A stretch of DNA of 64,000 bases from Flavobacterium petrolei (GCF_003314435.2 NZ_QNVY02000001.1:744001-808000), one strand, 5' to 3'; shown: positions 1 through 8,661, counted from the first letter of the stretch. Notes: generated by a model not told the origin, from the letters alone. Numbers and translations are program-made.

Positions 1-413
1 CAGTAGAAGTAACGTATGAACGTCTAATTAATGAGGATGCCGGAGTTGGAGTTTCTCTGTTCTTTGTGGCTGAAGATGAATTTGAAACTAATTTTAGCCT
101 TACTCCATATTACAGAGCTTATTTTGGAAAAAAACCAGCAGCTGGATTTTTTGTAGAAGGCTTTGCGATGTTAAATTCATATGTAGATCACGGTTATACA
201 ACATACTATAACGATAATGGAACGACTGTAACTAATTTTGTAGCAGATGAAGTAGGAGCTGATTTTGCTCTTGGTTTTGGTCTTGGATCCAAATGGATTC
301 ATAGAAAAGGATTTGTCTTTGAAATCAATGCTGGAATAGGACGCAATTTATTTAGTGATAATAGCCCTGAGGTTGTTGGTCGAGGCGGAATAACTTTAGG
401 TTACCGATTTTAA
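1..413 (+). CDS. Outer-membrane beta-barrel protein, 3' part (5' end outside window)
   Basis: The reading frame is open from base 3, so the gene begins upstream of the window and the GTG at 66 is only an internal codon. The visible part of about 136 residues alternates polar and hydrophobic residues in beta-strand style, has many Gly and Tyr/Phe, and ends in Gly-Tyr-Arg-Phe. A terminal aromatic residue is the usual C-terminal signature of an outer-membrane barrel. It probably belongs to the small 8-strand porin-like families of Bacteroidota, but I cannot name the family. A strong hairpin terminator follows directly. Confidence 0.7.
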   Translation, partial: VEVTYERLINEDAGVGVSLFFVAEDEFETNFSLTPYYRAYFGKKPAAGFFVEGFAMLNSYVDHGYTTYYNDNGTTVTNFVADEVGADFALGFGLGSKWIHRKGFVFEINAGIGRNLFSDNSPEVVGRGGITLGYRF

Positions 414-420
414 AAAAATA

Positions 421-448
421 AAAAAGCTTCTCAATCGAGAAGCTTTTT
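421..448. terminator. Bidirectional intrinsic terminator between the barrel gene and glyS
   Basis: A perfect 12-bp stem (421-432 with 437-448) encloses an AATC loop, with A-runs on the left and T-runs on the right. It can therefore end transcription of the plus-strand barrel gene and of minus-strand glyS, which stop on either side of it. Confidence 0.88.
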
Positions 449-468
449 TTTATATAAATCAAAAATAA

Positions 469-2010
469 TTACATTTTCATCAACCAGTTTTTCATTGAAA
501 CCTCATTCTCGATAATGGATTTCAAGTCTGCAATAGCCACACGATCTTGTTTCATGGTGTCTCTATGACGAATTGTTACCGTTTGATCTTCTATTGTTTG
601 ATGATCAACAGTTATACAAAACGGAGTTCCTAATGCATCTTGTCTTCTATAACGTCTTCCTACCGCATCTTTTTCATCATACGCCACATTAAAATCCCAA
701 CGTAAATCGTCAATAATTTTATGTGCAATTTCCGGCAATCCATCTTTCTTTACCAATGGTAAAATGGCCGCTTTTGTTGGTGCTAGAACCGAAGGTAATT
801 TTAGCACTGTTCTTGTGGAACCATCTTCTAATGTTTCTTCTTTTAATGAAGTCGCAAAAACTGCCAAAAACATTCTGTCTAATCCTACTGAAGTCTCCAC
901 AACATAAGGAACATAATTCTGGTTCAATTCAGCATCAAAATACTGTAATTTTCTACCCGAGAATTGTTCGTGCGCTTTCAAATCGAAATCAGTTCTCGAG
1001 TGAATTCCTTCTAATTCTTTGAATCCAAAAGGGAAATTAAACTCAATATCAGCCGCAGCATTCGCATAATGCGCTAATTTTTCGTGATCGTGGAAACGAT
1101 AATTTTCTCTTCCTAAACCAAGAGATAAATGCCATTTCAAACGAGCTTCTTTCCAGAATTCATAATGCTTCATTTCTTCGCCTGGACGTACAAAAAATTG
1201 CATTTCCATTTGTTCAAACTCGCGCATGCGGAAAATAAATTGTCTCGCAACGATTTCATTTCTAAACGCTTTTCCGGTTTGGGCAATTCCAAAAGGAACT
1301 TTCATTCGTCCTGATTTTTGAACATTTAAGAAATTGACAAAAATACCTTGAGCGGTTTCTGGACGCAAATATAAATCCATTGCTGAATCAGCTGAAGCAC
1401 CAAGTTTTGTTCCAAACATCAAGTTGAATTGACGCACTTCGGTCCAGTTTCTTGAACCTGATTCCGGACAAGCAATTTCTAGTTCTTCGATTAATGCTTT
1501 TACATCTTCCAAATCTTCGTTTCCAAGAGAACGAGCCATTCTTTCCAGAATTTCTCTTTCTTTAGATTTGTACTCCATTACACGAGCATTTGTTGTTACA
1601 AATTCCTGCTCATTGAAAGCATCACCAAAACGAGCACGTGCTTTTTCGATTTCTTTGATTGCTTTTTGATTTAGTTTTTCAGCATAATCTTCAATCAAAA
1701 CATCAGCTCTATATCTTCTTTTTGAATCTTTGTTGTCTATCAATGGATCGTTAAAAGCGTCAACGTGGCCAGATGCTTTCCATGTGGTTGGGTGCATCAA
1801 TATTGCCGCGTCAAGACCTACAATGTTATCGTTCATTTGAACCATTGCTTTCCACCAATATTCGCGTATGTTCTTCTTTAATTCTACTCCGTTTTGTGCA
1901 TAATCATAGACTGCACTTAAACCATCGTATATTTCGCTTGACGGAAAAATAAATCCGTATTCTTTTGCGTGCGAAACTACATTCTTAAATAAATCTTCTT
2001 GTTTTGCCAT
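469..2010 (-). CDS. glyS: Glycyl-tRNA synthetase, alpha2 (eukaryote/archaea-like) type
   Basis: This enzyme charges tRNA-Gly with glycine in the cytosol. The 513-residue single chain is of the homodimeric class II type, not the alpha2-beta2 type of E. coli. The N-terminal part has the family's YGF.F.SSEIYDG start. The class II motif 2 region reads AFRNEIVARQFIFRMREFEQ near residue 250, and motif 3 (ETSVGLDRMFLAVF) lies near residue 375. The last 100 residues fit the anticodon-binding domain. The gene stands alone, divergent from comF. A TATTTTTG promoter-like box ends only 7 nt before the ATG, so the mRNA may have almost no leader. Confidence 0.97.
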   Translation of the reverse strand: MAKQEDLFKNVVSHAKEYGFIFPSSEIYDGLSAVYDYAQNGVELKKNIREYWWKAMVQMNDNIVGLDAAILMHPTTWKASGHVDAFNDPLIDNKDSKRRYRADVLIEDYAEKLNQKAIKEIEKARARFGDAFNEQEFVTTNARVMEYKSKEREILERMARSLGNEDLEDVKALIEELEIACPESGSRNWTEVRQFNLMFGTKLGASADSAMDLYLRPETAQGIFVNFLNVQKSGRMKVPFGIAQTGKAFRNEIVARQFIFRMREFEQMEMQFFVRPGEEMKHYEFWKEARLKWHLSLGLGRENYRFHDHEKLAHYANAAADIEFNFPFGFKELEGIHSRTDFDLKAHEQFSGRKLQYFDAELNQNYVPYVVETSVGLDRMFLAVFATSLKEETLEDGSTRTVLKLPSVLAPTKAAILPLVKKDGLPEIAHKIIDDLRWDFNVAYDEKDAVGRRYRRQDALGTPFCITVDHQTIEDQTVTIRHRDTMKQDRVAIADLKSIIENEVSMKNWLMKM

Positions 2011-2017
2011 AATAATG

Positions 2018-2025
2018 CAAAAATA
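2018..2025 (-). promoter_or_regulatory. Putative -7 box (TATTTTTG) of glyS
   Basis: Read on the minus strand this matches the Bacteroidota TAnnTTTG consensus. Only 7 nt separate it from the glyS ATG, so transcription would begin at or just before the start codon. Confidence 0.5.
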
Positions 2026-2107
2026 TAAAAAGTGAACTTAAAAAAAAGAAAATTGTTAAAGATTGAAGCATTGATTTGTCTATTTTTATAAATAAATCCT
2101 TGATTAC

Positions 2108-2791
2108 ATGTTTGAAAGCATTATAAATCTCTTTTTTCCAAAAGTCTGTTCCGGTTGCAGCTCTTTTTTATTGTCCAATGAAAATGTAATTTGCACGGTT
2201 TGCCGACACGAAATTCCGCTGACGAATCATCACTTGAATCCAGAAAATGATGCTTTCAAAAAGTTTTATGGACGAATTCCTGTAATGCATACTTCGGCCT
2301 TATTTTATTTTCATAAAAAGGGAATTGTACAGGAGCTCATTCATAATTTAAAATACAAAGGACATGAAGAAATAGGGGCAATTCTTGGCGAATGGTACGC
2401 TGAAGATTTAAAAACGATCGATTTATTACAATCTGTTGATGAAATTATTCCGGTTCCATTGCACCGAAGAAAACTAAAAGAAAGAGGATACAATCAAGTT
2501 ACTGCTTTTGGAAAAGCACTTTCATCCGATTTAAATATCGATTATAATGGTTCTATTTTGGTTCGAAATGTGTACTCGAAAACACAATCTAAGAAAAATT
2601 TATTAGGCAGGACAGAAGGAATCGAAAGCACTTTTGATGTTTCCTTTACTGAAAAAGACCACAATAAACATTTCCTTTTAATAGATGACGTCATCACAAC
2701 AGGATCAACACTGGAAGCTTGTTCCAGAGCATTACTGAAAATTCCTGGCGCAAAAATTAGCATTGTATGTATGGCAATGGCGCAATCATAA
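2108..2791 (+). CDS. comF: ComF family phosphoribosyltransferase-like protein
   Basis: ComF proteins are linked to uptake and processing of single-stranded DNA during natural transformation and carry a type I phosphoribosyltransferase fold. The N-terminus has a four-Cys zinc-ribbon-like motif (C14, C17, C29, C32). The PRPP loop LLIDDVITTGSTL lies near residues 188-200. The length of 227 residues is normal. The gene stands alone, divergent from glyS, and is followed by a hairpin with a T-run. Being a real ComF homologue is near certain, but a competence role here is inference, because ComF homologues are also present in bacteria not known to be competent. Confidence 0.92.
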   Translation: MFESIINLFFPKVCSGCSSFLLSNENVICTVCRHEIPLTNHHLNPENDAFKKFYGRIPVMHTSALFYFHKKGIVQELIHNLKYKGHEEIGAILGEWYAEDLKTIDLLQSVDEIIPVPLHRRKLKERGYNQVTAFGKALSSDLNIDYNGSILVRNVYSKTQSKKNLLGRTEGIESTFDVSFTEKDHNKHFLLIDDVITTGSTLEACSRALLKIPGAKISIVCMAMAQS

Positions 2792-2810
2792 TTTAGAAAT
2801 TTTGGTTCTA

Positions 2811-2858
2811 AAACGGTTATTTAAAACAAAATGACCATTTAAAGCACAACCGTTTTTT
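2811..2858 (+). terminator. Probable terminator of comF
   Basis: AAACGGTT (2811-2818) pairs with AACCGTTT (2848-2855) and a T6 run follows at 2853-2858. The loop is long (29 nt) but can form further AT pairs, so the strength is uncertain. The T-run ends exactly where the dispersed element begins. Confidence 0.55.
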
Positions 2859-3032
2859 AGCCCTGATTACTTCACCTAACTTTTATTCTCATAGGAGTTC
2901 AGTGAACTTCGTTTGAAGTGGAAATCCTTTTTATGAGCCTTTTAGACGAATAAAAAGATTACTTCACTATACTTTTATTTTAATTGGTGTTCAGTGAATT
3001 TCATTTGTAGCGGAAAGCAGGAAATAGCTCCT
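2858..3032. repeat. Dispersed intergenic element, copy A (expanded form)
   Basis: The ends match two other copies in the window: TAGCCCTGAT at 2858-2867 and AGCAGGAAATAGCTCCT at 3016-3032. The core GAAGTGGAAATCCTTTTT (2915-2932) and AAAAAGAT (2953-2960) also match. Unlike the other copies, each arm carries a related 60-nt unit (2865-2924 and 2957-3016) with 49 of 60 positions identical, each containing GTTCAGTGAA. It looks like a non-coding repeat family of the genome; function unknown. Confidence 0.7.
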
Positions 3033-3126
3033 GAAAATAAGCCTGTTACAACTCCAAAGAGCACACTATCAATTAATTTAATGAAATTATAACGAAATAG
3101 AATTTCCGTTTCCAAAGTTTAATGTT

Positions 3127-3134
3127 TAAATTTG
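3127..3134 (+). promoter_or_regulatory. Putative -7 box (TAAATTTG) of sodA
   Basis: The box fits TAnnTTTG and lies 34 nt before the sod ATG. I do not see a clear -33 TTTG partner, so support is moderate. Confidence 0.45.
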
Positions 3135-3168
3135 AATAAATATTTATAAATCATTAAACAATCATATT

Positions 3169-3777
3169 ATGGCTTTTGAATTACCACAATTACCTTATGC
3201 GTATGACGCATTAGAACCTTATATTGATGCGCGCACGATGGAAATTCATCACACGAAACATCACAACGCTTACATTACCAACGTGAATGCTGCAATTGCA
3301 GGTACGGATATGGAAGGTAAGACCATCGAAAATATTTTGATTAATCTTGATATGAAAAACATGCCAGTTCGAAACAATGGCGGTGGTTTTTATAATCATA
3401 ATTTGTTTTGGACGGTTATGACACCAGACGGTGGTGGACTTCCAACTGGAGATTTATTGGCTGCGATTGAAGCTTCTTTTGGAACTTTTGAAGAATTTAA
3501 AGCAAGTTTCAGCAAAGCTGGAGCAACACAATTTGGTTCTGGATGGGCTTGGCTCTGTGTTCATAAAGGTGGAAAATTGGAAGTTTGTGGTACTCCAAAC
3601 CAAGACAATCCATTGATGCCTGGTGTAGGTTGTGGCGGAACTCCAATTTTAGCGATGGATGTTTGGGAACATGCTTACTATTTGCATTATCAAAACAGAA
3701 GACCCGATTATATTGAGGCTTTTTTCAATGTAATTAACTGGACTGAAGTTTCAAGAAGATTTGCTTTAGAGAAATAA
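3169..3777 (+). CDS. sodA: Superoxide dismutase (Fe/Mn family, probably Mn)
   Basis: The enzyme disproportionates superoxide to hydrogen peroxide and oxygen. The 202-residue chain has the complete metal-ligand set H27, H77, D164 and H168, the last two inside [11 protein letters not shown]. Gly73 and Gln145 (GTPNQDNPL) are the residues that typically mark Mn rather than Fe enzymes, though cambialistic use cannot be excluded. There is no signal peptide, so it is cytosolic. It stands alone between a repeat-rich spacer and a very strong hairpin terminator. Confidence 0.96.
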   Translation: MAFELPQLPYAYDALEPYIDARTMEIHHTKHHNAYITNVNAAIAGTDMEGKTIENILINLDMKNMPVRNNGGGFYNHNLFWTVMTPDGGGLPTGDLLAAIEASFGTFEEFKASFSKAGATQFGSGWAWLCVHKGGKLEVCGTPNQDNPLMPGVGCGGTPILAMDVWEHAYYLHYQNRRPDYIEAFFNVINWTEVSRRFALEK

Positions 3778-3850
3778 AAACAGATTCAAGAGGAAAGAAT
3801 AAAGACTTCAAAAATTACTGTTGTCTTTTTTCTTGTTTCTTTAATCTTAA

Positions 3851-3897
3851 AATAAAAGGCGCCGATTTCAAAATTTGAAATCGGCGCCTTTTATTTT
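3851..3897. terminator. Long-stem terminator of sodA
   Basis: About 22 bp of near-perfect inverted repeat (AATAAAAGGCGCCGATTTCAA and its complement) close on a very short loop and end in a T-rich tract. The symmetry would let it work in both directions. Confidence 0.88.
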
Positions 3898-3923
3898 ATC
3901 ATTTTCTTGACTTTATTCCAATA

Positions 3924-3951
3924 AAAAAGGTGGAATCTCTTCCACCCTTTT
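3924..3951 (-). terminator. Terminator of the amidophosphoribosyltransferase gene
   Basis: GGTGGAA (3929-3935) pairs with TTCCACC (3940-3946) around TCTC. Read on the minus strand a T6 run follows the stem, which fits the gene ending at 4082. Confidence 0.8.
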
Positions 3952-4081
3952 TGCCCCAAATCTACCATAAACTTAACCTACTAATATTATGGTGACTCAA
4001 AATTATAGTAGTTCTCCGTTGCTACCAAATAAATTAGATGAACAACTTAGAAAACCGATTAAAACCCCATCAGGCCAAATA

Positions 4082-5980
4082 TTAATATGCTCTGGCGTCT
4101 TTTCCTTCATAAAAGTTCATGAATGCTCGGTTTACTACTCGGTTTCCTCCTGGCGTAGGATAGTCTCCAGTAAAATACCAATCTCCTAAATTCTTAGGAC
4201 AAGCAATGTGTAAATCTTCTACAGTTTGGAAAATAATTTTCACTTCGGCTTTAATTTCTGGTGAACTCAACATTTCAGCAATTTTATCCGAAACCTCTTG
4301 TACTTCAAAAGGCGCATAAATTGCCGTAACATAATTTACCACTTCACTGTCCTTGAAATTTTCCTGCGCTTTACATTTCGCATACACTTCATCAACAATA
4401 TGATACAAGTTTCTTTCTTTAAGTAATTCTAATGCTGCTTTGAAAGCCACTAAACCTTCCAGTTTAGCCATGTCAATTCCGTAACAATCCGGATAGCGTA
4501 TTTGCGGTGCCGATGAAACGACAACAATTCGCTTTGGATTCAAACGATCCATCATTTTGATAATACTCATTTTTAAGGTTGTACCTCGAACAATACTGTC
4601 ATCAATAATAACTAAATTATCCGTGGGTTTTATAACACCATATGTAACATCATATACGTGAGCAACTAAATCGTCACGACTACTATCTTCCGTAATAAAG
4701 GTTCTAAGTTTCGCATCTTTAATGGCTACTTTTTCCGTACGAATTTTTACTGCTAATAATTCTTGCAATGATTCCTTCGTTAATGTATTTCTGTTTTGCA
4801 GAATATAATTGTTCTTTCTTTGATTCAAGAAATCCTGTGCTGCTTCTACCAATCCGTAGAAAGAAGTTTCAGCCGTATTTGGAATATAAGAGAAAACTGT
4901 ATTGTCTGTATCTTGATCAATTGATTTCAAAACAGCTGGAAGAATAAGTCTTCCCAATGTTTTTCTTTCTTGATATATTTCGGCATCGCTCCCTCTGGAG
5001 AAATAAATTCGTTCAAAAGAACAGGCTTTCTTAACCGTTGGCGGAAGAATTTCCTGCATAGAAACCGTTCCGTTTTTCTTGATGATTAATGCATTTCCTG
5101 GTTCAATTTCTTGAACTTTTTCAAAAGGAACATTGAAAACTGTTTGAATTACCGGTCTTTCTGAGGCCACTACCACTATTTCATCATCTTGATAAAAATA
5201 AGCGGGACGAATTCCTGCAGGATCTCTAAATACGAATGAATCACCATGTCCCAAAAGTCCTGCCATTGCATAACCGCCATCTAAATTTTTAGAAGCTCGG
5301 GTCAAAATTTTAGCTACATCCAATCGCTCTGCAATAACGGGTGAAGCCTCTCTCTTAGTCAATCCTTCATTTTTACACTCTTGGTACAAATCAGTTACTG
5401 CATCATCAAGAAAATGACCAATTTTTTCCATCACTGTTACCGTATCTGCCATTTCTTTTGGATGCTGACCCAGTTCCACTAAACTTTGAAAAAGCTCTTT
5501 AACATTCGTCATGTTAAAGTTTCCTGCCAAAATCAAGTTTCTGTGCATCCAGTTATTCTGACGTAAAAAAGGATGAACACTTTCGATGCTGTTTTTTCCA
5601 AAAGTTCCGTAACGAACGTGTCCCAAAAACAATTCACCTAAATAAGGAATTTTATGTTTTTGTAACGCCACATCATCTGCGTATTCCGGATGAGCGGCCA
5701 TTTCCTCATTTATTCTGTCGTTTATTTGAGCAAAAACATCTTGGATTGGTTGCGCGTGATTGGAACGAACACGACTGATGTAGCGTTCTCCCGGTTCCAC
5801 GTCTAATTTAATACTTGCAAAACCAGCACCATCTTGACCGCGATTGTGTTGCTTTTCCATTAAAAGATACATTTTTTGGATTCCGTAAAATGCCGTTCCG
5901 TATTTCTCTTTGTAAAATTCAAGCGGTTTAAGTAATCTAATTAAGGCTATACCACACTCGTGTTTTAAAGCATCGCTCAT
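4082..5980 (-). CDS. purF: Amidophosphoribosyltransferase, long Bacteroidota form
   Basis: The family transfers the glutamine amide to PRPP, the first committed step of purine synthesis. Cys9 (HECGI) after an 8-residue propeptide would be the Ntn-hydrolase nucleophile, and HNRGQDGAG and GHVRYGT are the glutaminase-domain motifs. The PRPP loop VIIDDSIVRGTTL lies in the C-terminal half, and CSFERIYFSRGSD is the linker motif. The chain has 632 residues against about 470-510 for ordinary PurF, with extra sequence in both domains. It may be a second, divergent paralogue rather than the only PurF. purN lies two genes away, which fits purine synthesis. Confidence 0.85.
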   Translation of the reverse strand: MSDALKHECGIALIRLLKPLEFYKEKYGTAFYGIQKMYLLMEKQHNRGQDGAGFASIKLDVEPGERYISRVRSNHAQPIQDVFAQINDRINEEMAAHPEYADDVALQKHKIPYLGELFLGHVRYGTFGKNSIESVHPFLRQNNWMHRNLILAGNFNMTNVKELFQSLVELGQHPKEMADTVTVMEKIGHFLDDAVTDLYQECKNEGLTKREASPVIAERLDVAKILTRASKNLDGGYAMAGLLGHGDSFVFRDPAGIRPAYFYQDDEIVVVASERPVIQTVFNVPFEKVQEIEPGNALIIKKNGTVSMQEILPPTVKKACSFERIYFSRGSDAEIYQERKTLGRLILPAVLKSIDQDTDNTVFSYIPNTAETSFYGLVEAAQDFLNQRKNNYILQNRNTLTKESLQELLAVKIRTEKVAIKDAKLRTFITEDSSRDDLVAHVYDVTYGVIKPTDNLVIIDDSIVRGTTLKMSIIKMMDRLNPKRIVVVSSAPQIRYPDCYGIDMAKLEGLVAFKAALELLKERNLYHIVDEVYAKCKAQENFKDSEVVNYVTAIYAPFEVQEVSDKIAEMLSSPEIKAEVKIIFQTVEDLHIACPKNLGDWYFTGDYPTPGGNRVVNRAFMNFYEGKDARAY

Positions 5981-6074
5981 TGTAAGGTTGTTTGTGTTGT
6001 TGTGTTATTCTAAAATAATTTCAACTGAGTAAAAAATGATAAATCAGATGAATTTCCCTGCTAATTTTTGGTAA

Positions 6075-6099
6075 CAAAAAAACCCCGTTTCCGAGGTTT
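6075..6099 (-). terminator. Terminator of the PfkB kinase gene
   Basis: Read on the minus strand, AAACCTCG pairs with CGGGGTTT around a GAAA tetraloop, with T7 following. It sits just downstream of the kinase stop codon. Confidence 0.85.
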
Positions 6100-6106
6100 C
6101 AATATA

Positions 6107-7030
6107 TTATAATTCTATGTCAAATTGTGTCAGTGATTTGAATTGTTGTAATCTGGACACTACTTCTTTTTTCTCTAAATCAACCATTCTTTCGGTTCCA
6201 AATTTCTCCACACAAAAGGAAGCCAAATTCGATCCTTGAATAATTGCGTTCTTCATATTTTCGAATGAAATATTTTCGCTCTGCGTTAAATATCCTGCAA
6301 ATCCTCCGGCAAAAGTATCTCCTGCTCCAGTTGGATCAAAAACTTCTTCAAGTGGTAAAGCTGGCGCAAAGAAAACTTCTTTATTATGAAAAATAAGTGC
6401 TCCGTGTTCCCCTTTTTTAATTACAACATATTTAGGTCCCATCGCTTGAATTTTTGCAGCCGCTTTCACTAAAGAATATTCTCCAGAAAGTTGTCTTGCT
6501 TCCTCATCATTGATGGTTATTACATCGACACGTTTTATTACATCCATCAATTCCGGCAACGCACAATCCATCCAAAAATTCATAGTATCTAATACTGTTA
6601 ATTTAGGTTGAGTCTCCATTTGGTCCAAAACACTGCTTTGTACCAATGGATGTAAGTTTCCTAACATTACTATTTCGGCATTTTTATAGTCTTGAGGAAC
6701 TTTTGGTTGAAAATCAGCCAAAACGTTTAATTGAGTATCCAGCGTATCTCTAGAATTCAAGTCATTGTGATAACGACCACTCCAAAAGAAAGTTTTCCCA
6801 CCATTTACAACTTCAAGGCCAGAAATATCTATGTTTCTTGAGGTCAATAAATCTAAATATTCTTGTGGAAAATCGTCACCAACTACAGAAACTATAGCAG
6901 ATTGTACATTAAAAAAAGAAGCGGATAGACCGATATAAGTTGCTGCACCACCTAAAATTTTGTCCGTTTTTCCAAATGGAGTTTCAATTGCGTCGAAAGC
7001 TACTGTTCCAACAATCAATAATTTATTCAT
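6107..7030 (-). CDS. PfkB-family carbohydrate/nucleoside kinase
   Basis: This is a ribokinase-fold enzyme that phosphorylates a sugar or nucleoside with ATP. The 307-residue protein has the GG motif near residue 27 (KILGGAATYIG) and the C-terminal signature DPTGAGDTFAGGFAGYL near residue 230, including the catalytic Asp of GAGD. The substrate cannot be read from sequence. It lies between rnhA-purN and the amidophosphoribosyltransferase gene on the same strand, so a link to ribose or purine metabolism is plausible but inferred. It has its own terminator. Confidence 0.88.
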   Translation of the reverse strand: MNKLLIVGTVAFDAIETPFGKTDKILGGAATYIGLSASFFNVQSAIVSVVGDDFPQEYLDLLTSRNIDISGLEVVNGGKTFFWSGRYHNDLNSRDTLDTQLNVLADFQPKVPQDYKNAEIVMLGNLHPLVQSSVLDQMETQPKLTVLDTMNFWMDCALPELMDVIKRVDVITINDEEARQLSGEYSLVKAAAKIQAMGPKYVVIKKGEHGALIFHNKEVFFAPALPLEEVFDPTGAGDTFAGGFAGYLTQSENISFENMKNAIIQGSNLASFCVEKFGTERMVDLEKKEVVSRLQQFKSLTQFDIEL

Positions 7031-7125
7031 TATATACGTTTCGAATTAAGGCGCAAAGATAGTTTATAAGTTGTAAAGTTGCAAAGGGTCTAAAGCGTAA
7101 AGTTTTGCCAATTTATTCCCTTGAA

Positions 7126-7605
7126 TCACAACAACTTTGCTTCTTCTTTTTCATAGAAAGCATCGACAGAAAGTTTTTTTTGCATCGAAGCCATAACGGC
7201 TAATTCATCACACCTTTCGTTTTGAACATGATTATTATGCCCTTTGATCCATTTGAAATCTACTTTGTGTTTTCTGTAAACAATCAGAAAACGTTTCCAC
7301 AAGTCGGAATTTTTCCTATCAATAAATCCTTTTTTTTCCCAACCTAAAACCCATTTTTTAACCACCGAATCAACTACATATTTAGAATCAGAAACCACTA
7401 AAACTCTAGTATTCGAATTTTTTAACTTTTCAAGGCCAACAATAACGGCCAGCAATTCCATTCTATTATTGGTAGTTCGGCGAAAACCTTCATAGAATTC
7501 TTTCTTATACGGTTTCCCTACCCATTCCATCACCACTCCGTAACCGCCATTTCCAGGATTCCCTTTGGCAGCACCATCAGTATATATATGTACGTCGTGT
7601 TCCAT
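7126..7605 (-). CDS. rnhA: Ribonuclease HI
   Basis: It cleaves the RNA strand of RNA-DNA hybrids. All active-site residues are present in 159 residues: D10 (YTDGAAKGNPG), E50 (NNRMELLA), D73 (VVSDSKYV), H123 (IKGHNNH) and D133 (ERCDELAV). The basic handle region typical of E. coli RNase HI is kept (VKKWVLGWEKKGF). It follows purN by only 7 nt on the same strand, so the two are probably co-transcribed. Confidence 0.96.
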   Translation of the reverse strand: MEHDVHIYTDGAAKGNPGNGGYGVVMEWVGKPYKKEFYEGFRRTTNNRMELLAVIVGLEKLKNSNTRVLVVSDSKYVVDSVVKKWVLGWEKKGFIDRKNSDLWKRFLIVYRKHKVDFKWIKGHNNHVQNERCDELAVMASMQKKLSVDAFYEKEEAKLL

Positions 7606-7612
7606 TTATGAA

Positions 7613-8182
7613 TTAGGATTTTTGATTTAGGATTCCCTCAATTACTGTTGGGAAATATTTTTGTTCTAATTCATGTATTTTTGCAGCTACTTCTTCCGGT
7701 GTTTCATCACCCGCTAAAACAACATTTTGTTGAAAAATAATATTTCCTTCATCATAATTTTCATTTACAAAATGAATGGTAATTCCCGTTTCCTTTTCTC
7801 TATTGGCAACAATTGCATTGTGAATGTTCATCCCATACATTCCTTTTCCACCATACTTTGGCAACAATGCAGGATGAATATTTATGATCTTATCCGGATA
7901 GGCTGCAATGATATTTTCTGGAAATTTCAACAAAAAACCAGCTAAAACAATCAAATCAGGTTGAATTACGTTTATTTTTTGTAATACTTCACTTTCAAAA
8001 AGCTGTTCTTTTGAGAAAATCTGTGTTGGAACCCCATACTTTTTTGCTCTTTCAATTACTTTGGCATTTGGGTTGTTTGTGAATACCGCTACCACGGTTC
8101 CCAGTTTAGATTGTACAAAATACTTTATGATGTTCTCAGCATTAGTACCCGATCCAGAAGCAAAAAGCACAATTTTTTTCAT
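7613..8182 (-). CDS. purN: Phosphoribosylglycinamide formyltransferase
   Basis: It transfers a formyl group from 10-formyl-tetrahydrofolate to GAR, the third step of purine synthesis. The 189-residue chain has the FASGSGTNAENI phosphate loop, catalytic N101 and H103 (INIHPALLPKY), and D144 (NYDEGNIIFQ). It is first in a minus-strand pair with rnhA and divergent from acpP. The spacer to acpP holds the acpP promoter. Confidence 0.95.
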   Translation of the reverse strand: MKKIVLFASGSGTNAENIIKYFVQSKLGTVVAVFTNNPNAKVIERAKKYGVPTQIFSKEQLFESEVLQKINVIQPDLIVLAGFLLKFPENIIAAYPDKIINIHPALLPKYGGKGMYGMNIHNAIVANREKETGITIHFVNENYDEGNIIFQQNVVLAGDETPEEVAAKIHELEQKYFPTVIEGILNQKS

Positions 8183-8299
8183 AACCTAGCATGTTTTAAT
8201 TGCACAAAAAAAGGAATAAAAATTGAAAATAAATAACATTGTCTCGGGTTTGTTAAAATAAATTTCATAAATTAGATGTCACATTTATTAACTAAATAG

Positions 8300-8328
8300 T
8301 TGTTTTAAAATAAAGTTTTTTATTTTTG
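8300..8328 (+). promoter_or_regulatory. Promoter of acpP
   Basis: TTG at 8300-8302 and TATTTTTG at 8321-8328 are 18 nt apart, matching the Bacteroidota -33/-7 arrangement. The ATG of acpP follows 30 nt later. Confidence 0.62.
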
Positions 8329-8358
8329 CCAACAAATTAAATTCTAAAATTAAAGATT

Positions 8359-8595
8359 ATGTCAGACATTGCATCAAGAGTAAAAGCGATTATCGTAGAC
8401 AAATTAGGCGTTGACGAAAACGAAGTTGTAACAGAAGCAAGCTTCACTAATGATTTAGGAGCTGACTCATTAGACACTGTCGAGCTTATTATGGAATTCG
8501 AAAAAGAATTTGATATCCAAATTCCAGACGATCAAGCAGAAAACATCGCTACTGTAGGTCAAGCAATCTCTTACATCGAGGAAGCTAAAAAATAA
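8359..8595 (+). CDS. acpP: Acyl carrier protein
   Basis: The small acidic protein carries the growing acyl chain on a phosphopantetheine arm during fatty-acid synthesis. Ser37 in [10 protein letters not shown] is the attachment site. The length of 78 residues and the pI-lowering Asp/Glu content are typical. fabF follows on the same strand after a 182-nt spacer that begins with an intrinsic terminator, so acpP can be made in excess over fabF. Confidence 0.98.
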   Translation: MSDIASRVKAIIVDKLGVDENEVVTEASFTNDLGADSLDTVELIMEFEKEFDIQIPDDQAENIATVGQAISYIEEAKK

Positions 8596-8603
8596 TAAAG
8601 TAC

Positions 8604-8646
8604 ACACCCGTTTGCATTTATGTAATCGGGTGTTATTATTTTTTTT
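8604..8646 (+). terminator. Terminator or attenuator after acpP
   Basis: ACACCCG (8604-8610) pairs with CGGGTGT (8627-8633), and the inner TTGCAT can pair with ATGTAA. A T-rich run with T8 follows. Since fabF lies just beyond without an obvious promoter, it probably lets part of transcription through. Confidence 0.72.
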
Positions 8647-8661
8647 AAAAATTAAATTCGA

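Larger units (their letters stand above)
2792..3168. other. Intergenic stretch: comF terminator, repeat element copy A, sod promoter
   Basis: This 377-base spacer has no credible ORF. In order it holds the terminator-like hairpin of comF (2811-2858), a dispersed intergenic element with an internal 60-nt duplication (2858-3032), and an AT-rich leader with a TAAATTTG box (3127-3134) ahead of the superoxide dismutase gene. Confidence 0.7.
3778..4081. other. Convergent spacer with two terminators
   Basis: This 304-base gap between converging sodA and the amidophosphoribosyltransferase gene holds two intrinsic terminators (3851-3897 and 3924-3951). The remaining 130 bases next to the minus-strand gene show no feature I can name. 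Confidence 0.7.

Noticed and set aside
3989..4189. A 66-residue plus-strand frame
   Set aside because: It overlaps the C-terminus of the amidophosphoribosyltransferase gene, shows no family features, and lies in a convergent spacer without a promoter.
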